From contig JAMPIV010021266.1 in NCBI GenBank assembly GCA_024509875.1, positions 1-64,000 on the forward strand: a stretch of 64,000 nt of DNA, read 5' to 3'. The position numbers and the translations under genes are program-made. Position 1 is the stretch's first letter. Each line of letters opens with the position of its first letter. The notes under the pieces are model-generated. The model did not search any database, was not told where the DNA came from, and was given only the letters and a program-made list of their open reading frames with translations. Source of the stretch: Oreohelix idahoensis (taxonomy: Eukaryota; Mollusca; Gastropoda; Stylommatophora; Oreohelicidae). This document shows, piece after piece, positions 21,001 through 30,054 of the stretch.

Positions 21001-24000
21001 TGTGAGACTGATTGGCCGGTAACTTGCAGCCTCGGTCTTACATTTCCCTTTCTTTAGTATGGATATTGTGATGGCTTCTCTCCATACTTGGGGTACCGTT
21101 CCTTTCAACCAGCTGTGGTTGAATATCTCAAGCAGTTTTGTCTTTGCTGCTGAGCTCAGATTTACTAGCATTTCGTTGCTGATTTTGCCTGGGCCGGGTG
21201 ACTTTTGAAACTTAAGCTTGGAAATAGCCTTCTGTAGTTCTCCTAGTGTGATGGGTTCCCTCATTGGGGCAGGAGTATCTGTCTGTCCCATGGTTGCCAG
21301 TATTTCTTTTCTTATCTCTCTCTGATGATCTATGTTAATGGGTAAGTTGCTTTCTGAACTGTATCTTCTAGCAAACAAGTCTGCAGCTTGTTTTCCTCTG
21401 AAAAGTTTGCCACCTTCATCCAATGTGATAGTCTGCCTAGGTGAGGAACGCTCTTCATTTAGAGACTTGACTAATCTCCAAAGTTTCCTGCCGTCTTTCT
21501 CAAGGTTCAGCGATGCCGTTTTAGTTCTCCAGCTTTTCCGTTTTTCTTCTAGCTTTGTTCTCTGAAACTCTGCTACAGCCTTTTTCCATTTGTTGTGAGT
21601 TTCAAGTGAAGGCTGAGACTCTGCGTCCTTTCTAGCCCTGTCCATAGCTTCCTGACGTTCTTGGAGTGTGCTGGACCAGTATGGTATGTAGTTACGCCGG
21701 CATCCTTTGGGAATGGTTTCTTTTGCAGCTTGTAGTATGCATCTGTTGAAGTCTTTTACCACTTCATTAATGTCTCTGTTCTGTACCTTGAGGGTAGACA
21801 GCAGCGTGTTCACCTGATGCCTGAATAAACCCCAGTTGGCTTTTTTGTAGTTCCATCTTGTAATGGCTGGGCCTGTACTGAGAGTTGCACTCTGGACAGT
21901 AAGAAAGATTGGGCGATGGTCGCTTCCCCCTAGTTGGTCTCCTACTTCTCTACTAATAGATCCAGCTATATCTGGTGTGGAGAAGGCAAGATCTGGTGTT
22001 GAAGTTGTGTGCCATCCTCTGGAGTAGAAGGTAGGAGTATCTGTGGCATTATTGACTAGGATTAGGGAGTGATCATCTTGCCAAGTTTCAACCTCTTCAC
22101 CTCTGTGATCCAGATGGTTATAGCCCCAGCTCTGGGAGTGGCTATTAAAGTCTCCAACTGCTATAAAGTTGGTGGCTGGTACCTGTATAGAGCTGAGACT
22201 CAGGGGTTTGTTGTTCGGACAGTAATAGTTCCGGAGTTCTATTTCCATCTTGTCTACCTTTATCTGCAACAGCTGATATTCTGCTCCATCCATGAAGGTT
22301 TTCCTTTCGTGTGCAGGAATGTTATTCCTTACAAGAGTAAGTACTCCTCCTTTTCGTCTATCTTTTCTGTCGGATCTGAAGCATTGATATCCCCTTATTT
22401 TAAAGGTTTGATCTGCTTTCAAGTGAGTCTCTTGGATACAGCAAACACTGACTTGCTTCTCATACAAGATGTTTTCCAGCTCTGTCTTTTTGCTGTATCC
22501 AGCCTGCTTGCTGTTCACTCCCTCTGCATTCCAGTGCATCATGACAAGTGGCACTCTGGGTTTCTCTTTTTCTGTTTTGTTTTGGTCAGTAGTTCTCCTC
22601 CGCCGTCTGCTGACTCCACAAGACGGTCTAGAGGGTCCTCCAGTAGCTGAGGGTGGGCTCTGTCGAGGCTCAGAGCCCGGCACTGCACCTGCCTGGTGGA
22701 GCTCCACAGGGCGAGCACCAGTACGAGATTTATTTGACGGTGTACTCTCCATAGAAAAAAAAAAGCGAGTTGCGTGATACTGTGGTTTCCGGTGCGCCTT
22801 CTGGCCCAGTATCTATGACTTTAGCACCTGTTCAACGGGAGAGTGGGCTCATCCCTAATCTGTTTATGTTCCCAGTAGTAGACTATTCGCAAGCAGCCTG
22901 GGGGTGTCACTGCTCTGCGCGGACCTTGTTTACCGAGGCGGCGTCCGAGCTCGTATGGTGAAAATATGGTTGCGTTATCTTCAAAATAGCCCTGTCTTTC
23001 CCATGGCTTTTCTGCCATCCTGCAACTTTGAGTTAGGGAGTTCTGAGCTCCAGTCTCTTTCCCAGGCATTTTATCCTGGCCTGGCACGCATACAGAGGAC
23101 CCCACTTCTGGTTCTAAGTTAGCAGTTGGGGATAGGTGGGGTAGCACACTGTGCATTCCCCGTCATCCAGGGGGCTCTCCATTGTAGAAATCTCCTGCAT
23201 GCGGCCATCCAGTCAAGAGCCAGTATTAAGTCTGGTGCCCATGTGATCCCCCCAAGCTCAGTGTGCAATGCTGGGTTCTCATCCTGCTGCAACACAGGGG
23301 GATTGTGATGCTCAGCCATCTCTCTCAACTCTGCACCGATAAGTGACATCGGGGACTTAACTGTGCCTCAGTACTGGGAGGCCCCGTTTCCGGGTACACC
23401 ACACACAGCCAATTGAGGCAACGGTCGCCGTGGGCGTAGTCTGGCAGCTTTTACAATCAATGACCGCTATGCACCTGGAGCAGAGACCATTGTGTTTCTC
23501 CTATATCATCAGCTAGTCAATGTCAGTAATTAATTATGAGCTGGGAAATACTCAGGCTGTCAATAAACAATGTAAAAGTCTGGGAACACAATCAACATGA
23601 AGGGATGTATATCATCATAGGCTGTCCATGAGATAAACCCACTGTGGCTATGAAGTACATGCTTAGATCGGTATTGATTAGGTCCAGAAATGTGATGGCC
23701 CACAGCAAAAAGCCTACATGTCGATAACCACAGACAGAAGACACCTCCTACATGGGAACATCGCTGGCATAAAAGGAGTAAGAATAAAGAGGGATATCAT
23801 TAATGGTAGTGGGAAAAAAAATAAATCAGGTGACCACAGTTTAAAATATTTTCAAAGGGGAAGAGTGAGTAAGTAAGGTGAGAACTTAATAAAGTATCAG
23901 CAAATCATCAACAGCCTTGGTAGGGAGTGCAGAGCTTGAGGCAATGGAAAAGTGGAGCTGGAAATTAGTCAACTAATAAATGATTATAGCAAGAACGAAA

Positions 24001-27000
24001 ACAAATATATAATGATTATAAGTGGAGCATGGCAGGAAAATGAAGATCATGCCTAGGATACAAAGTGCGGACATATTGTTGATGAAAAATTAAAAGCACA
24101 TTTAAAAAATCAGTCCACTTACTTACTTACTTACTTAGTCGTTCCCCTTCTACCGTGAGGTGTAGAGGTTTGGAAGAGAGAGCGCCAGACCATTCTATCA
24201 GCTGTCTTCTTCCTGGCCTGGTTCCATTCTAGTCCTCGGTCCTTCAAAGATTGTCTAATGTTGTCCTCCCAGCGAACTCTGGGTCGTCCTGGAGGTCTGG
24301 ATCCCTGGCTCTTTGTTTCCCATGCTTGTCGTGGTAGCCGATCTTCTCCCATTCTGCAGACATGGCCAAACCATCTTAGTTGGGACTGTTCTATTTGGGT
24401 CTGCAGCGGATGGGATTTCAGACCTTGACGTATCGTCTGGTTGCGGACCATGTCTCTTCTTGTTACTTCAACCACTTTCCTCAGATACCTCATTTCTGAG
24501 GTTTGGATCTGGCTTTTGTGGGTTGTAGTCATTGCCCACGACTCGCATCCATATGTCAAAACTGGGACATAGGTGGAGCGGTATACAGCCATCTTCGTTT
24601 TCTTACCAACCTCTTTCTTGCTGAGGAATCCACGATTTATGGCCTGAAAAAGTCTCCCAGCCGCTGCTTTTCGAGTGGCCAACTCTTCTTTGATGCCTCC
24701 CTTTCGGTCTATAATAGCTCCGAGATATTTAAAGTGGTCGACCTGCTCCAGGACCTGTTCTCCCAACTTAATCTGATGTTTTCTTTCTTCTCGTGATATC
24801 ACCATGGATTTTGTTTTAGAGCTGCTTATGACCATCCCTCTCTTCTCCAGCTCTTCCTTCCAGACTTGCAGGTTGGATTGGAGATGTGCCTCTGATTTAG
24901 CAATCAGGGCAACATCATCAGCAAATGCCAGCTCCGAAATATAGACCTGTCTCATCTTCCAGTACCCCACTGAATACTTTCTTGTTCTCTCCTTACATGC
25001 CTTGATGACATCGTCCATGAGGAGTATGAAAAGAATAAGGTGACAGGATATCACCTTGTCTTACACCAGTGGTGGTCCTGAACTCTTCTGACTTATGGTT
25101 TGCTGTCCTCACATAATTTCTGCAAGACTTGTAGAAGCTCTGTATAGCATGAATCAGAGGTGCTGGAATATTCTTCCTTGCCAAACAGTCCCAAAGTTGC
25201 TCCAGGGACTCTGTCAAACGCCTTTTCCAGATCTATGAAACAAAGATGGATCTCACTCTTATACTCAAGGGCCTTTTCACTCAGCTGTCTGAGTGTGAAG
25301 ATTAGGTCTTGAGTACTTCGGTTTGCTCGAATCCGCACTGGACCTCATCCAATTGTGGCTCAGCTAGGCGTCGGAGTCTCTGCTCTAGGATTCTAGAGTA
25401 GATTTTACCAGGGACACTGAGAAGGGATATGCCTCTATGTTTCCACATTGTCGATTGTCACCCTTTTTGAAAATTGGTGTTATGATGGCAATCTCCCAAT
25501 CCTTTGGTATGGTCTTGTTGCACCATGCTGCCTGTAGGACCTTTAAGAGTAATAGGTCGCCTGATGCTCCCATGTACTTAACCATTTCTGGTGTTATACC
25601 ACATGCCCTGCTGCTTTGCCCATCTTGATTTTCTCTAGTGCTGCCCTCAGTTCTTCCATCTTTATGTCATCTTCACCATCATTGGTTTTCTCTTCTGTGC
25701 TAGTGGTTATCATTTCTGATGCTTGACCATGCTCACCATCCAGGAGTTCTGAGAAATATTCTTTCCATCTTTCCATTACTTCCTTCGGGGCAGTAAGCAA
25801 TTTGCCTTGCTTGTCCTTTATAAATTTGAGAGGGCATTGTTTTTTTCTTCCTCATGTTCTTTAGGGTCTTATAGAACAATTTCTGGTTTTCTTGTGCATC
25901 TTTTTCTAGCTTTTCTCCAAATTCTTCCCAGGACTTCTGTTTTGCTGCTAGCACTTTGTTCTTTGCTTCTGTTCTGAGTATCACATATTCTCTATATTTT
26001 TCCATTTGTCCTGTTGTGTTTTTTAGCTCCTAAGTATTGTTTCCATGCCATTTTCTTCTCTCTTATTTTCTCTTTGACTTCCTCTGTCCACCAAGGTGTC
26101 CTCTTTCTCTGGTTTCCCAAGTCGGACTTCACCGCATGCTTCTGCAGCAGCTGTCTTTATGATATCCTTGAATTTATTCCAGAGGGTTTCCAAGTCATCA
26201 GGTCGTTCTTCTGTGTTGCTCACTGCTGTAGCAATAAGCCCCTGATATCTGGTCTTAATTTCTGGCTCTCTCAGCTTGTAGGTCCTAATGCTCATTTCTC
26301 CTGCTCGTTTACTTGGTTTCTTGCGTGATGTTGGGCAGTTCCTAGGCTGAGCAACTCTTTCAGTTGTTCGTTTGATTGTTAGCAGGTAGTGATCACTTCC
26401 AATCTCTGGCCCCCTCCAGACTCTTGCATCTCGGACATATCTGAATGAGCTTCTCCGAACAATGGCATAGTCGATCACTGACTTCTCATTCTTGGTTGGT
26501 TCACATCTAGTGTATGCATGTATGCGCTTATGGGGGAACTTTGTGTTTGTAATGATCAGATTCTGCTCACTGCAGAATCTAAGGAGTCGCTTTCCATTGT
26601 CATTGAGAGTATCTTCTCCATATCTTCCGATAACGCCACCCCATCTAGCATGGTCATTTCCAACTCTGGCATTAAAATCTCCGAGCATGATAACTTCATC
26701 TAGGCAGTCATCCACTGTCCTTTGAAGCAGCTCGAAGAATTCCTCCTTGACCTCTGCTCTCTCATCCTCATTTGGCCCATACACTATGACCAGGTTGACT
26801 ATGGTTTCTCCTTCTTTTAGTTTTACAACCATAATGCGCTCCGAGACAAAGTTCCATCCCTTGATACTATCTTTTGATTTTGGGCCACAATGCAACCCAC
26901 GCCCCCTTTAGCTCTTTCAGATATGGGTACACCACTGTAGAGCAACGTGTTGCCATCGAGATCCATGACTCCTTGTCCTTTTTTCTTCGTTTCTGTTATA

Positions 27001-27898
27001 GCCAGGATTTCTAGTTTTGCTTTCCTCATCTCTTCCACCAGCTCCTCTTCCTTCCCATTTATACTTCTTGTGTTCCAAGTTCCATAAGTCGTAGTCCGTA
27101 GTCCGTTCCAGTTCGTCGCCTTTAGAATCAGTCCGGTTTTCTCTCTTTCAAATTACTCTAGTTCCTTCCCATCCCTTTTTATTTTTCTTTGTTTGTTACA
27201 CTGTGACAGTTACGAGCAGACAACTTTTAGGAAATGGAAAAACACACACATGCAAATACTCACAAAATTTAGAAATTTAAACTGACATCATTTACAGCAA
27301 TTGGACAGGATATGTGAAGCAACATCAAGTTTTAGCAACTGAAGAAATTATTTTGAGTTAGAGGCAGCATAAGGCCTATATCATAATTATAACAGGTTAA
27401 GCTCAATATTTTTATTCATACATAAAAAAGTAGAAACAAAACATTAGAATTTTGAATGAGGAGACTTTGTCTCTTATGTTGGCAGACTGGCTATTGGTAC
27501 TTACATTATAGCTAGCCTTAACTTTACCACATCTCAGCTTCAAGGTTTGTCAAACAGCTTTAACTCACTCTAATCCACAAGTAGTACTACACAGTACTTT
27601 GCCCTTTACATTTATCTGTAAGGCATAACTAGCTCCAGAGTGACATGTCTGAATTTTAAAAGAAATTTCAAAAATACCTGGCAATGAGCTGGTTTAAATC
27701 ATATCAATACACAGGCACATGTGTGTGAAGGTTTTTGAATGGAGAACAAAATTTATGAAGTTTGACAGACCAGGCTTTTCTTACGGGAGCGTAGTCACAC
27801 CATCCTCCGCCTCCATAACTCGTTCGTCGAAATCGCCTATAACCAAGACAAAGTGGAGACATTCCTCGAACAACCCAAGTTTCCAGATAAGTTGACAT
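6212..27898 (-). CDS. Four-exon host gene, about 141 aa, unknown function
   Basis: Four minus-strand exons join in phase: 27785-27898, 27569-27615, 8658-8733 and 6212-6400. They read from ATG to TGA with no internal stop. Donors are GTAAGA, GTGAGT and GTGAGT, and all acceptors end in CAG. An in-frame TAA lies a few codons upstream of the ATG. The predicted product starts MSTYLETWVV, has an Arg-rich YRRFRRTSYGGGGW patch, a Lys/Gln-rich middle that could be helical (MEQKIPLLDQKIKQDIW), an acidic EVEED run and ends TTFNKYV. The Arg-rich, acid-poor N-terminus could be a mitochondrial presequence, which is inference. Intron 2 is 18.8 kb and almost wholly transposons; intron 3 holds a Tigger element. 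I do not recognise the family. The model is a by-eye assembly with no transcript evidence. Confidence 0.62.
6382..6658. repeat. Three ~90-bp tandem repeats over a splice acceptor
   Basis: Units start at 6382, 6472 and 6565 (90, 93 and ~94 bp). All share CTATCTTCAC, the TGTGTCC-CTGAAAACAAAAT segment and a TTCAAGCTTGAAACAAACC-like segment. On the minus strand each unit carries a GTTTTCAG acceptor and the start of host exon 4. Unit 2 has lost one C beside the acceptor. Unit 3 is the most diverged. Confidence 0.85.
6906..8193 (-). pseudogene. Tigger transposase, interrupted and C-truncated
   Basis: The N-terminal part (8193-7898) is basic and carries a CENP-B/psq-like helix-turn-helix with LADLAKKYGMSTCTVFSIL. 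The rest resumes at 7561 after a SINE-like insert. It has GWFEKFRKRSGIH, the first catalytic Asp in FNCDETSLFWKKM and the second in LMLMDNAPIHP. Soon after that the family signal stops, and the third catalytic residue and about a third of the usual protein are missing. In Tigger/jerky-type transposases the DDE domain lies between a CENP-B-like DNA-binding domain and an acidic tail. Here the deletion and insertion make it inactive. Confidence 0.82.
7578..7881 (+). mobile_element. SINE-like insert with (GAA)n tail
   Basis: A 304-bp insert is flanked by a 16-bp duplication (7562-7577 and 7882-7897, 15 of 16 matching). It ends in GAGGAAGAAGAAGAAGAA. It has no coding capacity and no clear A/B boxes that I can defend. 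The GAA tail is shared with the I-like LINEs at 9999 and 18870, which suggests that family mobilised it. It could also be a severely truncated LINE. Confidence 0.7.
8658..8733 (-). CDS. Host gene exon 3
   Basis: This 76-bp exon follows a strong pyrimidine-rich acceptor (TTTTTCTTTTCAG) and ends at a GTGAGT donor. One base completes the split codon from exon 2 and 25 codons follow, ending in phase 0. The other two frames are closed or end in a stop. It encodes a Lys/Gln-rich, helix-like segment. Confidence 0.62.
8734..9295. other. Intron 2 sequence, no element recognised
   Basis: AT-rich sequence between host exon 3 and the 5' end of LINE copy B. I see no domain, terminal repeat or RNA gene. 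Confidence 0.5.
9296..9998 (+). pseudogene. LINE copy B, endonuclease piece
   Basis: This contains the 5' leader and the first half of the endonuclease, including ITETKTKGQG and MLGDFNASVG. A deletion near 9770 removes codons around the YGPNEDE strand and leaves a TAA. The piece ends at the AGCAGAATCT duplication. Confidence 0.85.
9999..11513 (-). mobile_element. 5'-truncated I-like LINE inside copy B
   Basis: A 1,515-bp insert is flanked by AGCAGAATCT at 9989-9998 and 11514-11523. It holds the 3' part of a LINE on the minus strand: RT thumb, RNase H and a Cys-rich C-terminus, ending in a short GAA tail. The same family is present as a longer copy at 18870-23440. Confidence 0.9.
10012..11395 (-). 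pseudogene. I-like LINE thumb, RNase H and C-terminal fragment
   Basis: In order on the minus strand: the RT thumb with LEYGIAAWSTAAKSN and NQAMRIITGGMKSTPI (11392-11072); an RNase H domain (11008-10307) with catalytic YTDGSATN, EAEAL, FSDALS and the final aspartate in GNEEADRLAKEGG; and a C-terminal part with CDCGTDKMTAEHLLQRC, a zinc-binding-like Cys/His set (10386-10012). Frame changes occur near 11050 and 10350. Non-LTR elements with an internal RNase H at this position belong to the I/Nimb/R1-like groups. The exact clade is not determined. Confidence 0.85.
11514..12941 (+). pseudogene. LINE copy B, endonuclease end to RT motif A
   Basis: The copy resumes with the strand corresponding to the endonuclease IDYA and GSDHYLL region. 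It passes through the linker (KEKIREKKMAWKQY) into the RT fingers and ends just past motif A (motif KVFDRVPWSKL). Multiple frameshifts and stops separate the readable pieces, for example at 11774, 12050, 12300 and 12620. Confidence 0.85.
13008..13046 (-). ncRNA. Hammerhead-ribozyme-like motif, Penelope 1
   Basis: The minus strand reads CTGACGA, an AGGCC...GCC-like stem and GTAACGT. The first conserved box fits the hammerhead core CUGANGA. The second should be GAAA but reads GUAA, so cleavage is doubtful. It lies 3' of the coding region, as in the other two Penelope copies here. Confidence 0.5.
13482..15290 (-). pseudogene. Penelope RT + GIY-YIG, broken
   Basis: The RT part (15290-14680) starts at LGKPVFYMLPK and carries NPGRPIVS, LLDVCSLYTSIPH, GVAIGTKIGPSYA and the catalytic RRYIDDG. 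Further frames (14693-14409, 14286-14026) hold the thumb and the Cys motif CGRTRCNTC that precedes the nuclease. The nuclease itself is split: TCESRNVIF before the SINE and GQTGKRLGDRFSQHLNDI after it. Frameshifts occur near 14690 and 14350. The N-terminal third of the protein is absent. Confidence 0.88.
13686..13953 (-). mobile_element. tRNA-derived SINE (family 1) inside Penelope 1
   Basis: This 268-bp element is flanked by CGTTTACATA at 13676-13685 and 13954-13963. On the minus strand it has an A box TAGCATAGTGG (13945-13935) and a B box GGTTCAATCCC (13901-13891). A second copy of the family is at 34631-34910. It splits the GIY-YIG coding region, so it is younger than its host element. Confidence 0.88.
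15318..15511 (+). pseudogene. LINE copy B, RT motif B piece
   Basis: A short segment carries the motif B wording GVGQGGILSPYLF. It lies between the Penelope-like element and the candidate solo LTR. It starts at the second copy of GATTCATGCTATA and ends at the first copy of GTACT. Confidence 0.85.
15690..15965 (+). mobile_element. tRNA-derived SINE (family 2)
   Basis: It has a tRNA-like head with A box TGGCCTAATGG (15705-15715) and B box GGTTCGAAACC (15749-15759), followed by a ~190-bp unrelated body. The spacing of the boxes is that of a tRNA. It differs from SINE family 1. I could not define its target duplication, and the 3' end is approximate. Confidence 0.65.
18040..18088. repeat. (GT)n microsatellite
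   Basis: About 24 uninterrupted GT dinucleotides lie within the candidate solo LTR. Confidence 0.97.
18338..18534 (+). pseudogene. LINE copy B, RT motif C piece
   Basis: This segment carries the FADDVALIAKS catalytic box followed by an in-frame TAG. It stops before the thumb domain at CATCAGATT, where unrelated sequence begins. Confidence 0.85.
18535..18868. repeat. Short minisatellite of ~40-bp units
   Basis: From about 18670 to 18868, roughly five imperfect units repeat the phrase GTTCTCACAGGAATAAATGT and a GTAAAGTAGGGG-like phrase. Units vary in length (about 36-45 bp). The first ~130 bp (18535-18670) is unassigned. Confidence 0.75.
18901..22752 (-). pseudogene. I-like LINE endonuclease-RT-RNase H, frameshifted
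   Basis: From 22752 a 710-codon frame begins with a basic Ser/Pro-rich leader. The endonuclease follows (MHWNAEGVNSK, CCIQETHLKAD, AVGDFNSHSQSWG, GGSDHRPIF), then the first half of the RT (SPGPGKISNEML, YRPISLTSCVGK, VDFKQAFDKVW). A frameshift near 20650 leads to GVPQGGVISPTLF and the catalytic LYADDLVLW. Another near 20400 leads to the thumb and an RNase H with YTDGSATN, EVQAL, ILTEALSV and GNEKADKLAKKGG. A third near 19150 leads to a Cys-rich end, CTCGLNEQTAEHVLQDC. In the RNase H, TEALS replaces the usual S/TDSxS, so a catalytic aspartate is lost. Three shifts plus this make it inactive. Confidence 0.88.
22753..23440 (-). other. GC-rich 5' region of the I-like LINE
   Basis: This stretch is clearly richer in G+C than its surroundings and has open stretches of 60-110 codons but no recognisable ORF1 zinc knuckle. 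It most likely holds the LINE's 5' UTR and promoter. A decayed ORF1 cannot be excluded. Confidence 0.45.
23441..24120. other. Unassigned intron 2 sequence
   Basis: No domain, repeat unit or splice-consistent exon recognised between the two minus-strand LINEs. Confidence 0.45.
24122..27147 (-). mobile_element. RTE-like LINE copy C
   Basis: Minus-strand copy of the copy A family, covering nearly the whole coding region and ending in the same TAAG tail (read as CTTA units at 24122-24138). It lacks the 5' leader of copies A and B, so it is slightly 5'-truncated. It lies in intron 2 of the host gene, between exon 2 and the I-like LINE. Confidence 0.9.
24131..27110 (-). pseudogene. LINE copy C endonuclease-RT, many frameshifts
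   Basis: The same domain order as copy A can be followed: GDFNARVG and GSDHYLLTIK in the endonuclease (27038-26023), RT fingers (25800-25385), motif A near 25230, motif B near 25060 and FADDVALIAKS in the last and longest intact piece (25054-24131). At least six frame changes are visible, near 26880, 26020, 25830, 25600, 25330 and 25030. Apart from these it remains very close to copy A at the protein level, so it is not ancient. Confidence 0.88.
27148..27568. other. Intron 2, 5' end of intron on minus strand
   Basis: Unassigned sequence next to exon 2 that contains the GTGAGT donor at 27568. No element recognised. Confidence 0.4.
27569..27615 (-). CDS. Host gene exon 2
   Basis: This 47-bp exon lies between an acceptor reading ATGCCTTACAG and a GTGAGT donor. 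It starts in phase 0 and ends with two bases (GA) of a split codon. A longer version to the GTAAGT at 27505 has stops in all frames, so the shorter exon is preferred. Confidence 0.5.
27785..27898 (-). CDS. Host gene exon 1 (coding part)
   Basis: There are 38 codons from ATG at 27898 to a CCC codon, followed by a GTAAGA donor, so it ends in phase 0. The in-frame upstream codons contain TAA, which fixes this ATG as the first possible start. It encodes the Arg- and Gly-rich N-terminus. Confidence 0.62.
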
Positions 27899-28009
27899 TT
27901 TTTTTAAAAATCTATCTTCAGTACTAGCTTAGTGCAGTTAGTTTTAGATAGTTGGTAGCTAGAAGTATTAATATAACTTAGGAATTACAATTAAAAATAA
28001 TAGAAATTA

Positions 28010-28060
28010 AATAGCGCCACGTGGCAATTGCTTGTGTGAAGATCGGGTAGCCATCTTGAT
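28010..28060 (-). promoter_or_regulatory. Candidate promoter elements of the host gene
   Basis: On the minus strand, CAAGATGGC (28058-28050) resembles a YY1 site. A palindromic GCCACGTGGC, an E-box core, lies at 28014-28023. Both are 115-160 bp upstream of the host gene ATG. Downstream-positioned YY1 sites and E-boxes are common in TATA-less animal promoters. They could equally belong to the 5' end of the plus-strand LINE that starts near here. Confidence 0.35.
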
Positions 28061-28284
28061 ATACATAACTTAAGTGGTGAATTCCCTTGTAGTTAGTAGT
28101 AAGTATTAGATTATTACAGATAATATCAAGTATTAAGGGACTATTTAACTAGTGCTATAAATATCTGTATAATTTAGGAAGTGTAGTGAGGATTAAAAAA
28201 ATAAAAAAACCGAAAAACCTTCGATTACAAAATAATATTCAACCATCAAAATAAAAGAGTAGTAGCAAAGTAAAAAGCAGAAAA

Positions 28285-30014
28285 ATGCCAACAATAACCA
28301 GAGCACAGTCCGGGGAAGGAAAAGCTTGGGCCAAGAAATCTGAAAATGACGAAACATCAAAACGGACAGAAAAAAACAGGACCACGAACCCTGAAGTCAG
28401 AAACACAGAAATAACGGACAGGATAGAGACAATAGGGGAAAAACTGAAAGAAGGCTCAGAAGTAAAAACAACAAAGGAAGGCAAAACGTGGGCAGAAGCA
28501 GTTAAAAACCAAGGTAGGGACACCAGGCATGATAAACTAGAAGAAAATACTAACCAAAAAAAAAAAAAAACAATGAAATTACCAAAAAAGACTCAAGACA
28601 TCTAGCAACCCAGGCAGCACCCAAAAATAAAGAGGTAGTAAACATATGTCGTTTAAAGATAACGCAAGTAGCTGGTGAGGCTGTCAAGATCAAGGCATTA
28701 GATGAAGACAAAATTATAAACATCCTTGATCCTGTGTTAGGCAAAAAGGCGATAGCCAAAATTTCAAAAACCCATTTTGGCATAATAATTATAACAAATC
28801 AGAGTGACAGAATAAAAGAGATGTTAGAGGAACTCAAAGTAGAAGCAAAAACAGTGACTCTTGCACACGACATAGAAGTAAAGATAGAGCTAGCAAAAGT
28901 GACCAGTAGATGTGTGTTAAAAGGGATAAACACTACCCTTTCAAGCGAGGAAGTTATGAACATCCTCGCAAAACATAACCCAGACATAAAGCCGGTACAC
29001 GTGGACAGAATAATGGTGAAAGGGAGTATCGTTACCCCAGTGGTAGTGATAACAACAGAAGGTAGGGAACCCCCCAAGACGGTACTATTTGGGAAAACAC
29101 AAAAAAACACAGAAGCCTTCATTCCCCCAGTGTTGCAGTGCTCCAACTGCATGAAGTTTGGTCATGGGCGCCACACTTGCAGGGGGAAGGCAGTATGTAG
29201 GTTTTGTGCGGGGGCACACCCTTTCACGCAATGCGAAAAGGCAAAGTCAGATACTGACTATAAAAAGGATAATGCAAACAGAAAATGCATTAATTGCAAA
29301 GGGAACCACAGTGCCAGATTCCAGTGCTGCCCAGTATATCAGCAGACCAAAAAAGCATTGAGGGTAGCTATAACAACCCAAACCCCTTTCATAACGGTCA
29401 TTAAAGAATTAAAAGAAAATGATACTTATACGAGCAATAAAGTTATAACAGAAATTAAGAGTGTGCAAGAAGATGTCAAAATGCTTAAGTCACAGATGTC
29501 AAAAGAAAGTAAGAACAAGTTAGAAAGTAATAAAAGAGTACCAAAAAACCAGTCAGATGATTCAACTACATCCTCGGATGACACAAGTGCACTGAAAAGT
29601 GCAGAGGCATTGCTTCAAGAAGTGAAAGCCATACAGCACCAAATTTCCCAGGATATAGCTAAACTGACTGTACTGAAAGAAGAAAATGAAATGATACTAG
29701 TCAAACTGTCTGAACAAAAAGAAGAAAGTGAAATAATACTAAAAAGAATGGAAAGTGAAAAGCAGGAGATTAACATAGGGAGAGAAGGGAATGTAGCATT
29801 GGATGAAAATAGGAAAGTGGTCAAAAAGAACAAAAGGCAACAGGAAAACAAAAGCAACCTAGAAGAAACTATCATAGAAACTATCAAAAAACGATTTGAG
29901 GGACTTTTACCACACTTAGCGGAAGAAATTAGGGATATAATGACAAGTATAAATAAGGATTTTCTTGAGAACTTAATGGATAGTGGGTTCACAAGTACAG
30001 GAAATACAGAATAA
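28285..30014 (+). pseudogene. LINE ORF1 (gag-like), one frameshift
   Basis: The ORF begins MPTITRAQSG at 28285 and breaks at an A-run near 28558-28570; reading resumes in another frame that is open to 30014. The protein is Lys/Glu-rich at the start. A middle fold of the kind that precedes zinc knuckles in LINE gags follows, then three CCHC-like knuckles: CSNCMKFGHGRHTC, CRFCAGAHPFTQC and CINCKGNHSARFQCC. A long Glu/Lys coiled-coil-like tail closes it. ORF1 of this kind binds LINE RNA in the ribonucleoprotein particle. Apart from the A-run slip, the frame is intact. Confidence 0.85.
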
Positions 30015-30054
30015 GAGCAAATTTGATAGTTAACCAAAATAAAAGGTATACTAG

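Larger units (their letters stand above)
18869..23440 (-). mobile_element. I-like LINE, long copy
   Basis: This minus-strand LINE has a GC-rich 5' region (about 23440-22753), one large endonuclease-RT-RNase H frame in pieces, and a (GAA)n 3' tail at 18869-18880. The 5' boundary is estimated from where base composition drops near 23440. It is the same family as the fragment at 9999-11513. It lies in intron 2 of the host gene, in the same orientation as that gene. Confidence 0.8.

Noticed and set aside
27505..27615. A longer 111-bp version of host exon 2 ending at GTAAGT
   Set aside because: All three frames contain stops, whereas ending at the GTGAGT at 27568 preserves the frame into exon 3.
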